Translations under genes and position numbers: made by a program
Assembly: GCF_000342045.1 (NCBI RefSeq)
Contig: NZ_AONQ01000021.1
Location: forward strand, 1-64,000
DNA: 64,000 nt
Source of the DNA: Paramagnetospirillum caucaseum
GTDB lineage: Bacteria; Pseudomonadota; Alphaproteobacteria; Rhodospirillales; Magnetospirillaceae
Reading direction: 5' to 3'
In this document: piece after piece, positions 38,729 to 50,344 of the stretch
Layout of the letters: every line of letters begins with the position of its first letter
Position numbering within the stretch: position 1 is the stretch's first letter
Notes under the pieces: generated by a model
What the model was told of the DNA's origin: nothing
Database searches by the model: none
What the model saw: the letters and a program-made list of their open reading frames with translations, nothing else

Positions 38729-40464
38729 ATGGGCAACATGGGACGGGTGGAAACGCCGGCCGAGCGGCGGCGCAAGGGGCCGCGATTCGGCGCCAATTTC
38801 ATGACGGTGCTGGAAGTGTCGCGCGACCTCGTCTGCCTGTGCGCCGACGGCGTGGTGCTGGACGTCAACAGCGCCGGCGCCGCCATGCTGGGCGCCGAAA
38901 ACGCCGAAGAGATCATCGGCCGCGCCTTCCGCGATCTGGTGGGCGGCGATTACGCCGGGGTGATCGACGATCTTCTCCATCTCAAGGAGATCGAGGATTC
39001 CGCCTTCCCCATCAAGGTGCTTCACCTGGACGGCGGCACCTTCGAGGCCGAGTTGCAGATCCATCCCGCCCGCGAGTTGGGCCCGGCCCATGCGGTGGTC
39101 ACGGCGCGCGACATTTCCCGCCAGGGACGCCTGGCCCGCACGGCCCGCTACAGCGAGGACCGTTTCCAGGCCCTGGTGGAGCGCTCCATGCACCTGGTGC
39201 TGCTCTGCCACGGCGGGCGCATCGGCTATATCAACGCCACCGGCGTGCAGGTGCTGGGCGGCGGCGACGCCAGCCAGTTCGTCGGCATCCCGGTATCGGA
39301 AATCTTCGCCGGCGAGTATCGCGAGATCGTCGCCACCGACCTGGCCGCCCTGCTGGACGAAGGCGGCATCGTGCGGTGCGCCTCGCCCGCCTCGACGGTT
39401 CGGCCTTCGATGCCCAGATCAAGGCCACCCAATTGCCGTCCCGGAGCGCCGCGCCGGAATACATGATCGAGGCGCGCGACATCACCGGCCAGATCCGGGC
39501 GGTGGCGGCGCTGCGCCACATGAACGACACCCTGGAGCAGCAGGTGGTCGCCCGCACCCGCGAGCTGGCCGAACAGCGCTCGCATGCCGTCCAGGCCCGC
39601 GCCTTCGTGGAAAGCCTGCTGGAGGCGGTGCCCAATCCCCTGTGGTGGAAGGACACCGACGGCCGCTATCTCGGCTATAACGGCGCCTTCCGCGAGATGC
39701 ACGGCATCGCCGCCGCCGACTGGCTCGGCCGCACCACCGCCGAGATGGTCAATTCCGACTTCGCCACCATCTCGGCCAAGGCCGACCTGCGGGCCATCGC
39801 CGAGACCGGCCGCGTCCAGTTCGAGGCCCATCTGGAGGTGGCGGCGGGCAAGGCCCTGGACGTGGTGGTCAACAAGACCGTGTGGCGCGGGCGCGACAAG
39901 CGGCCGGAAGGGGTGATCGGCGTGATGCTCGACATCACCGACAGGAAGCGCATGGAGGCCGAGCTGCGCCGTCTGGCCACCACCGACGTGCTGACCGGCG
40001 CCTTCAACCGCCGTCATTTCATGGAACTGGCCGGGGCCGAGGTCGACCGGGCGCGGCGCCACGGCCGGCCGCTGGTCGCCCTGATGCTCGATATCGACCA
40101 CTTCAAGCGCGTCAACGACACCTACGGCCATCCGGTGGGCGACGTGGCCATCAAGGCCCTGTCCGACACCTGCGCCCAGGTCATCCGTCATGAGGACGTG
40201 CTGGGCCGCCTGGGCGGCGAGGAATTCGCCATCGTGCTGACCGAGACCGACCTGGACGGCGCCCTGCAGGTGGCCGAGCGGCTGCGCCAGGCCATCGCCG
40301 CCATCCGCATCCCGGTCGAAGCGGGAACCGTCGCCTTCACCATCAGCATCGGCACCGCCGAGCGGCTGGAGACCGATTCCACCATCGATGCCATGCTGTC
40401 GCGCGCCGACATGGCGCTCTACGCCGCCAAGCGTTCCGGCCGCAACAGAGTGGCGGTGGGGTAG
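38729..40464 (+). pseudogene. PAS-PAS-PAS-GGDEF diguanylate cyclase, frameshifted
   Basis: Coding potential runs in one frame from 38729 to about 39375 and in another from about 39376 to 40464. The join is a tandem duplication GTGCG-GTGCG (39371-39380). Removing one copy restores EGGIVRLARLDGSAFDAQIK and a continuous 576-residue protein. Domains: PAS (about 25-130), PAS (about 145-260, holding the break), a short coiled coil (DTLEQQVVARTRELAEQR), PAS (about 290-410) and GGDEF (about 415-570) with DIDHFKRVNDTYGH and an intact GGEEF. The second part could still be made from an internal ATG such as 39463. Fresh mutation, sequencing error or phase switching cannot be told apart here. Confidence 0.85.
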
Positions 40465-40506
40465 AGGCCAATAGTCCGGCCGCCGGATTTCATGCTATGG
40501 TTTGCC

Positions 40507-40821
40507 ATGGCTATGGTTGATCCGGTCCTGACCCGTTTCCGCGATTCCCTGACCCTGACCTATGGCAACCGCCTGCAGAGGGTGGTGCTGTTCGGCTCGA
40601 GGGCTCGGGGCGACGCCCGTCCGGATTCCGATTACGACGTGGCGGTATTCCTGATGAATCTCGGCGACCGCTGGGCCGAGGCGGACCGCATTGCCGAACT
40701 CACCACCCAGGTTCTCGACGATACCGGCGCCTTCATCCACGCCATGCCCTACCGGGCCGGCGCCTGGGAGGAGCGCACCCCGCTGATGCACGAAATCCGC
40801 CGCGAGGGGCTTGATCTGTGA
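40507..40821 (+). CDS. MNT-type nucleotidyltransferase-domain protein
   Basis: A minimal nucleotidyltransferase of about 104 residues with the metal-binding GSRARGDARPDSDYDVAVF motif (GSxARG...SDxD). It pairs with the HEPN gene that overlaps its stop codon. Such MNT-HEPN pairs act as toxin-antitoxin modules in several bacteria, where the MNT protein AMPylates and silences the HEPN RNase (type VII). Start codons at 40492, 40507 and 40513 are all possible; I choose 40507 as the best compromise. Confidence 0.83.
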   Translation: MAMVDPVLTRFRDSLTLTYGNRLQRVVLFGSRARGDARPDSDYDVAVFLMNLGDRWAEADRIAELTTQVLDDTGAFIHAMPYRAGAWEERTPLMHEIRREGLDL

Positions 40822-41213
40822 CGCCCGAGGCGACCGGCTATCTGGACAAGGCCCGCCGCTGCCTTGCCTTCGCCCGCACCAACCTCGACGTCGGATTGGG
40901 CAACGACGCGGGCCGCAATGCCTATCTGGCCGCCTTTCACGCGGCTCAGGCCCTGATCTTCGAACGGACAGGCCGGGTCGCCAAGTCCCACCATGGTGTC
41001 CATGCCGAATTCAACCGACTCGCCCAGGACGAAGCCAGGCTGGATACCGGGTGTCGCCGTTTCCTCGCCCAGAGCTATAACCTGAAGGCCGTCGCCGATT
41101 ATGAGATCGGCGCCGATTCGGAAATTCCGCTCGACCGGGCCGCCATGGCGGTCACCGGGGCGGGGCGGTTTGTCGAACGCCTCGCCGAGGCTCTCGGCAT
41201 AAATCCGGCGTAA
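40818..41213 (+). CDS. HEPN-domain protein
   Basis: A 131-residue helical HEPN protein, partner of the upstream MNT gene. It starts with GTG overlapping the MNT stop. The conserved region [18 protein letters not shown] is the family core; the arginine and histidine are seven residues apart rather than in the RX4-6H spacing of RNase toxins, so RNase activity is uncertain. The mutL ATG follows after 2 bases, so readthrough into mutL is likely. Confidence 0.83.
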   Translation: MTPEATGYLDKARRCLAFARTNLDVGLGNDAGRNAYLAAFHAAQALIFERTGRVAKSHHGVHAEFNRLAQDEARLDTGCRRFLAQSYNLKAVADYEIGADSEIPLDRAAMAVTGAGRFVERLAEALGINPA

Positions 41214-41215
41214 CC

Positions 41216-43033
41216 ATGTCCATCCGCCTCCTTCCCCCCACTTTGGTCAACCAGATCGCCGCCGGCGAGGTGGTCGAGCGCCCCGCCTCCGCCGTCAAGG
41301 AGCTGGTGGAGAATGCCATCGATGCCGGGGCCGGCCGCATCGACGTGGTGCTGGCCGAGGGCGGCCAGTCGCTGATCGCGGTCAGCGACGACGGATGCGG
41401 CATGAGCCCCGACGAGATGATGCTGGCCGTCGAGCGTCACGCCACCTCGAAACTGCCCGACGACGATCTGGTGCGCATCCGCTTCCTGGGCTTCCGCGGC
41501 GAGGCGCTGCCCTCCATCGGCTCGGTGGCGCGCCTGACGCTGACCAGCCGGCCGCGGGGCGCCGAATCCGCCTGGAGCCTGTCGGTGGAGGGCGGCGCCA
41601 AGGCAAGCCCGGTCCCCGCCGCCCATCCCCAGGGCACCCGCGTCGAGGTGCGCGACCTGTTCTACGCCACCCCGGCGCGGCTCAAATTCCTCAAGGCGGC
41701 GCGCACCGAGCTGGCCCATGCCGCCGACGTCATCGAGCGCCTGGGAATGGCCCATCCCGACATCGCCTTCTCCCTCTCCGACGGCGGCCGCAGGGTGCTG
41801 GACCTCGCGGCCAGGCGCGGCGAGCCCGGCGCCGCCCTGTTGTCGCGCATCGCCCAGGTGGTGGGGCGCGAGTTCGAGCCCAACGCCCTGGCGCTGGACG
41901 CCGAGCGCGACGGGGTGCGCCTGACCGGCTGGGCCGGGCTGCCCACCTACAACCGCGCCAGTGCGGCCGCCCAGTACCTGTTCGTCAACGGCCGCCCGGT
42001 CAAGGACCGGCTGGTGATCGGCGCGGTCAGGGGCGCCTATCAGGACGTGCTGGCCCGCGACCGCCATCCGGTGGTGGCGCTGTTCCTCGAACTCGATCCC
42101 GACCAGGTGGACGTCAACGTCCATCCCGCCAAGGCCGAGGTGCGCTTCCGCGATTCCGGGCTGGTGCGCGGCCTGATCGTCGGCGCCATCCGCCACGCCC
42201 TGGCCGGGGCCGGCCACCGGGCCAGTTCCACCCTGACCGGGGTGGCGCTGGGGGCGTTGGGCAACAGCCCGCCGCCCGCCTTCGCCCATCATCCGCCGCC
42301 GCGCCCTTCCCTGCCGCTGCTCCGCGCCGGTATCGGCGCCCAGGCCCCCCTGGGCGGGCTGGCCGAGGCGCCGCTGCGACCCGGCCTGGGCCTCGACCTG
42401 CCGCCCGCCGCCCCCGCCGCCGAGCGCGAGACAGAAGACGGAGCGGCCGCCGATTATCCCCTGGGCGCGGCACGGACCCAACTGCACGACACCTATATCG
42501 TCGCCGAGACCGCCCAGGGGCTGGTGATCGTCGACCAGCACGCCGCCCACGAGCGCCTGGTGTTCGAGCGCCTGAAGCTGGGTCTGGCCGAGGGCAAGGT
42601 AGCCCGCCAGGGCCTGCTGCTGCCCGAGGTGGTGGACCTGGGCGAGGCCGGCGCCGCCCGCGTGGCCGAACGGGCCGGGGAGCTGTCCCGCCTGGGGCTG
42701 GTGGTCGAACCGTTCGGCCCCGGCGCCGTGGTGGTGCGCGAGGTTCCCGCCTTGCTGGGCGACGGCGACGTCCAGGGGCTGGTGCGCGATCTGGCCGACC
42801 AGCTGGCCGAGTGGGGCGCCGCCACCGCGCTCGAGGAGCGGCTGCTGCACATCTGCGCCACCATGGCCTGCCACGGCTCGGTGCGGGCGGGGCGCCGCCT
42901 CTCCATCCCCGAGATGAACGCCCTGCTGCGCCGCATGGAGGCCACCCCGCTGTCGGGCCAGTGCAACCATGGCCGGCCCACCCACGTCTCCCTCAGCCTG
43001 AGCGATATCGAGAAGCTGTTCGGACGGCGGTAG
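41216..43033 (+). CDS. mutL: DNA mismatch repair protein MutL
   Basis: MutL, 605 residues. The N-terminal GHKL ATPase shows [26 protein letters not shown] and [14 protein letters not shown] proline/alanine-rich linker (about 340-405) leads to the C-terminal dimerisation domain. That domain carries [12 protein letters not shown], an exact DQHA(X)2E(X)4E endonuclease motif, plus ACHGS and CNHGRPT. This MutL should therefore nick DNA itself, as in bacteria without MutH. It starts 2 bases after the HEPN gene. Confidence 0.96.
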   Translation: MSIRLLPPTLVNQIAAGEVVERPASAVKELVENAIDAGAGRIDVVLAEGGQSLIAVSDDGCGMSPDEMMLAVERHATSKLPDDDLVRIRFLGFRGEALPSIGSVARLTLTSRPRGAESAWSLSVEGGAKASPVPAAHPQGTRVEVRDLFYATPARLKFLKAARTELAHAADVIERLGMAHPDIAFSLSDGGRRVLDLAARRGEPGAALLSRIAQVVGREFEPNALALDAERDGVRLTGWAGLPTYNRASAAAQYLFVNGRPVKDRLVIGAVRGAYQDVLARDRHPVVALFLELDPDQVDVNVHPAKAEVRFRDSGLVRGLIVGAIRHALAGAGHRASSTLTGVALGALGNSPPPAFAHHPPPRPSLPLLRAGIGAQAPLGGLAEAPLRPGLGLDLPPAAPAAERETEDGAAADYPLGAARTQLHDTYIVAETAQGLVIVDQHAAHERLVFERLKLGLAEGKVARQGLLLPEVVDLGEAGAARVAERAGELSRLGLVVEPFGPGAVVVREVPALLGDGDVQGLVRDLADQLAEWGAATALEERLLHICATMACHGSVRAGRRLSIPEMNALLRRMEATPLSGQCNHGRPTHVSLSLSDIEKLFGRR

Positions 43034-43051
43034 CCCCGTTCCCATCCACGC

Positions 43052-43093
43052 TTGACCGCCGTCAAGTACCATAGTCAATTACTTGGGTATTGT
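43052..43093 (+). promoter_or_regulatory. FNR/FixK-type promoter of the hemerythrin gene
   Basis: TTGACCGCCGTCAA (43052-43065) is a perfect palindrome of the TTGA-N6-TCAA type. TATTGT (43088-43093) is a plausible -10, so the box centre lies about 41.5 bases before a start near 43100. This geometry is that of a class II promoter activated by an FNR-like protein. The hemerythrin ATG is at 43127. Confidence 0.6.
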
Positions 43094-43126
43094 CGCTTCA
43101 TCAGCTTGAAACGAAGGAATACCGCC

Positions 43127-43546
43127 ATGAGAAAGACCGATGGTTTCCGTAAACATCATGACGATCTGCGGGGAGTCGTCGGCCGGCTCGAGCCCATGCT
43201 CGACCCCAAGCGGATCGCCGAGGACCCGGCGGCGGTGTCCAAGGTGGTGCTCGACCTGTTCGGCAAGTTCTCCATCCATCTGGCCATCGAGGACAACACG
43301 CTGTACCCCAAATGCGCCGCCCATCCCGACACGGCGCTGCGCCGCACCGCCGCCGAGTTCCAGGCCGAGATGGGCAGCCTGTCGCTGCGCTTCGATTCCT
43401 ACAAGAAGGCCTGGGCCGGCCCGCTGGCCATCGGCCGCGATCCCGCCGGCTTCGTGGCGGCCACACGGCAGATCCTCGGCCTGTTCAAGGCCCGGGTCGA
43501 GCGCGAGGAAAGCCGCCTCTACGACCTGTTCGACAAGGCGGCCTGA
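43127..43546 (+). CDS. Single-domain hemerythrin-like protein
   Basis: A 139-residue hemerythrin HHE-type four-helix protein starting MRKTDGFRKHHDDLRGVVG. Candidate iron ligands are His in KHHDDL and His plus Glu in FSIHLAIEDNTLYP. Late in the protein KARVEREESRLY replaces the usual HxxxE, so the site may be asymmetric. GAAGGA precedes the ATG. With an FNR-type promoter upstream it is probably made at low oxygen, as an oxygen or nitric oxide binding or sensing protein. Confidence 0.82.
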   Translation: MRKTDGFRKHHDDLRGVVGRLEPMLDPKRIAEDPAAVSKVVLDLFGKFSIHLAIEDNTLYPKCAAHPDTALRRTAAEFQAEMGSLSLRFDSYKKAWAGPLAIGRDPAGFVAATRQILGLFKARVEREESRLYDLFDKAA

Positions 43547-43571
43547 GGACGCAATCCGCTGCAGGGGGGCC

Positions 43572-46180
<2,609 letters not shown>

Positions 46181-46183
46181 GCC

Positions 46184-46912
46184 ATGCGCGCCCTGGTGAC
46201 CCGCCCCAAGGAGGATTCCGAAGGCGTGGCGCGGGCGCTGGCCCAACGCGGCCTCGACGTGATGGTCGAGCCGCTGCTCGACATCGTCCCGGTCGAGGGC
46301 GCCACGGTCGACACCGGAGGCGCCCAGGGCATCCTGGTGACCAGTGCCAACGGCATCCGCGCCCTGGCCCGCCTTTCCCCCGATCGTGATCTGCCCATCT
46401 GGGCGGTGGGCGACGCCTCGGGCCGGGCGGCGCGCGAGATGGGTTTTTCGCGTGTCCAATGCGCCGGCGGCGACGTGGACAGCCTGGCCGAACTGGTGGC
46501 GTCCCGCGCCGATCCCCAGGCCGGGGCGCTGTTTCACGCCGCCGGAACGGTGACGGCCGGCGACCTGTCGGGATGGCTGTCGGCCAGGGGCTTCCAGGTG
46601 CGCCGTCAGGTCCTCTACCGGGCGGTGCCCGCCACCCGCCTTTCCGCCGCCCTGTGCGACAGCTTGCTGGCCGGCGGCCTGCAGCTGGCCCTGTTTTTCT
46701 CTCCCCGCACCGCCCGGACCTTTGCTACCCTGGCGATCGGGGCCGGAATGCGGGAGAGTCTCGGCGCCATCGCCGCCTACGGCCTGTCGGCCAATGTCTC
46801 GGCCGAGTTGGCCCCGCTGCCCTGGCGGGTGCTGCGCCAAGCCGCCGAACCCAGCCAGGCGGCCCTGCTCGCCGCCATCGACGACGATCTCAACCGGGGA
46901 TTCAGCCCATGA
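46184..46912 (+). CDS. hemD: Uroporphyrinogen-III synthase
   Basis: Cyclises hydroxymethylbilane to uroporphyrinogen III, the branch point to heme and cobalamin. 242 residues in the two-lobed HemD fold; sequence conservation is low as usual, with LVTSANGIRALARL and LALFFSPRTARTFATL as the recognisable stretches. It lies directly after hemC and its stop overlaps the start of the mitofilin-like gene (ATGA). Confidence 0.92.
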   Translation: MRALVTRPKEDSEGVARALAQRGLDVMVEPLLDIVPVEGATVDTGGAQGILVTSANGIRALARLSPDRDLPIWAVGDASGRAAREMGFSRVQCAGGDVDSLAELVASRADPQAGALFHAAGTVTAGDLSGWLSARGFQVRRQVLYRAVPATRLSAALCDSLLAGGLQLALFFSPRTARTFATLAIGAGMRESLGAIAAYGLSANVSAELAPLPWRVLRQAAEPSQAALLAAIDDDLNRGFSP

Positions 46913-47910
46913 CGTCAGAGCCCGTTTCCGAGCCCGCCGCCCCCGCGGAGGTGCAGAGCCCGCCGCCGCGCTCATCGTCGGGCCGCCTGATCGCCGTGGC
47001 GGCGATCCTGGCGCTGGGCGCCGGCGCCTATGCCAGCTTCCCCCTCTGGCGCGGCCCTCTCGGCCTGCCCGCCGCCGCCCCCGGCGAATCCTTCGAGGTA
47101 GAGAACCTGCGGGCCGAACTGTCGGCGGCCACCAGCCGCATCGCCCAGTTGGAGGCGCGCGGCCCCGCCACGGCGGGGGCGGTGGATGCCACCCGCCTCG
47201 ACCGCCTGGAAGAGGCTCTGAAGACCACCCATGCCGCCGGCCCGGCCGGCGAGGTCGAGTCGCTAACGAAACAAGTGGCCGAGCTCAAGCGCAACTCGGC
47301 CGATGCCGCCGCCCTGCTCCGCCTCGCCGACCGGCTGGAGCAGGTGGAGACGGCATTGCGCGACCTGCAGGGCAAGCGGTCCTCGGCCGCCGCCCTGCTG
47401 CTGGCCGCCGGACAATTACGCGAAGCGGTGGCGGCCGGACGGCCCTATGAAGCCGAATGGCGCACCGCCCGCGTGCTGGCCGGCGAGGACGGGGAAAGCC
47501 TCGCCCTGCTCGACGGGCTGGGAGGGCAGGCCGCCTCCGGCATCGCCACCCGGAACGCCCTGGCGCAGCGCTTCGACGCCCTGGCCCCGGCGCTGATCCG
47601 CGCCGAGATCCTGCCCGAGGGCGAGGGCTGGTGGCGGCGCACCGCCGACCGCCTGCTGTCGCTGGTCACCATCCGCCGCGAGGACGGCGCCGCCATGGGC
47701 CACAACACCGCCGCCATCGTCGGCCGCGCCCAGGCGGCGCTGAGCGGCGGCAATCTTGCCGCCGCCCTGGCCGAACTGAACGCCCTGGACGGCGGCCCGG
47801 CCGAAGCCGCCGCGCCCTGGGTCACCGAGGCCAAGGCGCGGCAGGCCGCCGACAAGGCCCTGTCGCAGCTGACCGCCCAGGCCCTGGCCCTGGCCGGAGC
47901 CAAGCTATGA
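46909..47910 (+). CDS. Mitofilin/HemX-like inner-membrane protein (COG4223 type)
   Basis: A 333-residue protein with a proline/alanine-rich N-terminus, one membrane segment (about 25-45), a coiled coil (about 60-150) and a helical C-terminal domain. This is the layout of the alphaproteobacterial mitofilin-like protein usually found between hemD and hemY. It is thought to organise the inner membrane or its contact with the outer membrane. The longer open frame lies within hemD. Confidence 0.82.
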   Translation: MTSEPVSEPAAPAEVQSPPPRSSSGRLIAVAAILALGAGAYASFPLWRGPLGLPAAAPGESFEVENLRAELSAATSRIAQLEARGPATAGAVDATRLDRLEEALKTTHAAGPAGEVESLTKQVAELKRNSADAAALLRLADRLEQVETALRDLQGKRSSAAALLLAAGQLREAVAAGRPYEAEWRTARVLAGEDGESLALLDGLGGQAASGIATRNALAQRFDALAPALIRAEILPEGEGWWRRTADRLLSLVTIRREDGAAMGHNTAAIVGRAQAALSGGNLAAALAELNALDGGPAEAAAPWVTEAKARQAADKALSQLTAQALALAGAKL

Positions 47911-49187
47911 GGCGGCTGCTCGCCTTCCTGGCCCTCACCGGACTGGCGGTGGCCGGCGCCGTCTGGCTGGCCGACCGCCCGGGCGAGGTCACCATCCGCT
48001 GGCAAGGCTGGCGGATGGATACCACCGTGCCGGTACTGCTGGCCTTCCTGGCGCTGCTGCTGGTGGCGTTCTCCATGCTGAACCGCCTGGTCCGCGGCGT
48101 GTTCGGCGCTCCCGGCCGCTGGTTCGAATCGCGGCGGCTGGGGCGTGAGCGCAAGGGCTACGCCGCGCTATCCGACGGGTTGGCGGCGGCGGCCTCGGGC
48201 GACGCCGCCCGCGCCGGAAAGCTGGCCCGCCGGGCCGACAAGCTGCTGAACGACCCGGCGGTCACCGGCCTGCTCATCACCCAGGCCGCCCGGCTGAGCG
48301 GCGACGACGGACAGTTACGCCAGCGTTATGAAGTCATGACCGAACGCCGGGAGACGGCCTTCCTGGGACACAAGGGGTTGGCCGAGCTGGCGCTGAAGCA
48401 GGGCGAGCGCGAAACCGCCCGCGACCAGGCGGGCCAGGCCTTCCTGCTGCGGCCCGGCGCCGAGGATCTGGCCGCCCTGCTGCTCGACCTGCATGTGGAG
48501 GCCGGCGCCTGGGCGGAAGCCGAACAGGTGCTGCGCACCGCCCGGCGGCGGCACGCCCTGCCCGAAGCCGAACTGGCGCGACGCCGCGCCCTGATCCTGC
48601 TGGGCCGCGCCGAGGAGGCCCTGGCGGCCGGCGACGAATCCCGGGCCCTGGATTGGGCGCTGGATGCCCGCGACGCCGACCCGCTGTTCGTTCCCGCCGT
48701 GTCCCTGGCCGCCGGGCTGTACCGCCGCCGCGGCAAGGGGCGCAAGGCGGCGGCGTTGCTGAAGGCCGCCTTCAAGGCCGCCCCCCATCCGCTGCTGGTC
48801 ACCGGCTGGCGGGCGCTGGGCGAGGGCGAAGGCGCCCTGGAGCGGGTCAAACGGATGCAGGAACTGGTCCAGGCCAATCCCGCCTCGCCTGACGGCCATG
48901 TGGCCCTGGCCGAGGCGGCGCTGGCCGCCCAGTTGTGGGGGCAGGCCCGCACCCATCTGGAAAAGGCGCTGGAGCAGCGCCCCACCCGCGCCGTCTTCCA
49001 ATTGCTGGCCCAGGTCGAGCGCGACGAGCGCAAGGACGAGGCCGCCGCCGGCGCCTGGACGCTCCGGGCCGCGACCGATTCGGTATCGGAACCGTCCTGG
49101 ACCTGTGGCGGCTGCGGCCACCATGCCCCCGACTTCGCGCTGCGCTGCCCGGCCTGCGGCGCCGCCGGCCGACTGGAGTGGACATGA
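47907..49187 (+). CDS. hemY: Heme biosynthesis-associated TPR protein HemY with C-terminal zinc ribbon
   Basis: A 426-residue inner-membrane protein with two N-terminal membrane segments (about 3-22 and 39-62, HemY_N domain) and a helical TPR region. Its last 27 residues contain CGGC (Cys400, Cys403) and CPAC (Cys414, Cys417), a zinc-ribbon/rubredoxin-like site like that at the end of LapB (YciM). HemY is an unassigned partner of heme synthesis, not the oxidase of the same name. It overlaps both neighbours by 4 bases. Confidence 0.88.
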   Translation: MRRLLAFLALTGLAVAGAVWLADRPGEVTIRWQGWRMDTTVPVLLAFLALLLVAFSMLNRLVRGVFGAPGRWFESRRLGRERKGYAALSDGLAAAASGDAARAGKLARRADKLLNDPAVTGLLITQAARLSGDDGQLRQRYEVMTERRETAFLGHKGLAELALKQGERETARDQAGQAFLLRPGAEDLAALLLDLHVEAGAWAEAEQVLRTARRRHALPEAELARRRALILLGRAEEALAAGDESRALDWALDARDADPLFVPAVSLAAGLYRRRGKGRKAAALLKAAFKAAPHPLLVTGWRALGEGEGALERVKRMQELVQANPASPDGHVALAEAALAAQLWGQARTHLEKALEQRPTRAVFQLLAQVERDERKDEAAAGAWTLRAATDSVSEPSWTCGGCGHHAPDFALRCPACGAAGRLEWT

Positions 49188-49798
49188 CCCGTTACGCCCT
49201 GATCGCCGCCGCCCTTCTGTTCACCGCCCCCGCCGCCCTGGCTGATCCCGCCCCGGCCAATTCCGCCAAGGACGGCAAGGCGCTGTTCACCGCCAAGGGC
49301 TGCGCCGCCTGCCACGGCGAGGCCGGCGCCAGGCCCATTCCCGGCTCGCCGGTCATCGCCGGACAGAATTCCGTCTATCTGCTGCGCCAGATGAACGAGA
49401 TCGCCAGCGGGCTCCGCGCCTCCGCCCCGGTCAAGGCGATGCAGCCGGTCATCGAGAAGACCAGCCCCGACGACCGCATCGCCCTGGCCGACTGGCTGGC
49501 GGCGCAAAGGTCCGCCGAATCCCTGGCCGGCGACCGGGCCAAGGCGGACAAGGGCGCCGAGCTGTTCGACGAGAAGGGCTGCATCGGCTGCCACGGCGCC
49601 GACGGAGCCCGGCCGCTGGCCGACTATCCCGTCCTGGCCGGGCAGCGCAAGGATTACCTGATGATCCAGATCAAGGCGATCCGCGACGAGATCCGCTCGA
49701 CGCGCCGCGCCCGCATGATGGCCGCCAACGTGCGCAAGCTGTCCGACGCCGAGGTCGAGCAACTGGCCGAATTCCTTTCGCAGAACAAACGGAAATAG
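49184..49798 (+). CDS. Di-heme c-type cytochrome (c4-like)
   Basis: A 204-residue periplasmic cytochrome with a signal peptide (to about residue 20, PAALA) and two CXXCH heme sites, CAACH at 40-44 and CIGCH at 133-137, in a duplicated class I fold as in cytochrome c4. It may carry electrons to an oxidase. Its ATG overlaps the hemY stop, which ties a heme-bearing protein to the heme genes upstream. Confidence 0.92.
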   Translation: MTRYALIAAALLFTAPAALADPAPANSAKDGKALFTAKGCAACHGEAGARPIPGSPVIAGQNSVYLLRQMNEIASGLRASAPVKAMQPVIEKTSPDDRIALADWLAAQRSAESLAGDRAKADKGAELFDEKGCIGCHGADGARPLADYPVLAGQRKDYLMIQIKAIRDEIRSTRRARMMAANVRKLSDAEVEQLAEFLSQNKRK

Positions 49799-49807
49799 GC
49801 GGCCGGG

Positions 49808-50344
49808 ATGAGCATCCTTCCGCCACCCGCCCTTCCCCCGGCCACCCTGGTCCTGGGCGGCGCCCGCTCCGGCAAGTCGGCCTATGCCGAATCCCTGTTC
49901 GGCGGCCAGCCGGCCCTCTATCTCGCCACCGGCCAGGCCCTGGACGGCGAGATGGCCGAGCGCATCGACCATCACCGCCGCCGGCGCGGTCCGGGCTGGA
50001 GCACCCTGGAGGAGCCCCTCGACCTCGCCGACGCCCTGGACAACGTCATGCGCCCCGACCGGCCGGTGCTGGTGGATTGCCTGACCATGTGGCTGTCCAA
50101 CCTGATGCATGTCGGCCGCGACATCGACCGTTCCCTCGACCGCCTGTGCGAGGTGCTGGCCGCTCCCGCCGGGCCGGTGGTGCTGGTCTCCAACGAGGTC
50201 GGCATGGGGCTGGTGCCGGACACCAGCCTGGGCCGCGCCTTCCGCGACCACCAGGGCCGGGTCAACCAGCGGGTGGCCGTCATCAGCCGCCGGGTGGTGT
50301 TCGTCGCCGCCGGCCTTCCCCTGCTTCTCAAGGACGTTCCATAG
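49808..50344 (+). CDS. cobU: Adenosylcobinamide kinase/adenosylcobinamide-phosphate guanylyltransferase
   Basis: CobU/CobP, 178 residues, which phosphorylates adenosylcobinamide and attaches GMP in nucleotide-loop assembly of cobalamin. The P-loop is GGARSGKS at 17-24; HHRRRRGPGW and LVDCLTMWLSNLM fit the family. It lies 9 bases after the cytochrome gene and is followed directly by cobW. Confidence 0.95.
   Translation: MSILPPPALPPATLVLGGARSGKSAYAESLFGGQPALYLATGQALDGEMAERIDHHRRRRGPGWSTLEEPLDLADALDNVMRPDRPVLVDCLTMWLSNLMHVGRDIDRSLDRLCEVLAAPAGPVVLVSNEVGMGLVPDTSLGRAFRDHQGRVNQRVAVISRRVVFVAAGLPLLLKDVP

Noticed and set aside
40818-41213. Confident call of an RNase toxin
   Set aside because: The HEPN family fits, but the Arg-His spacing is not RX4-6H, so toxicity is left as a question.
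49700-49808. Cobalamin riboswitch before cobU
   Set aside because: The cobU start is 9 bases after the cytochrome gene and no B12-box-like sequence is seen; there is no room for a riboswitch.
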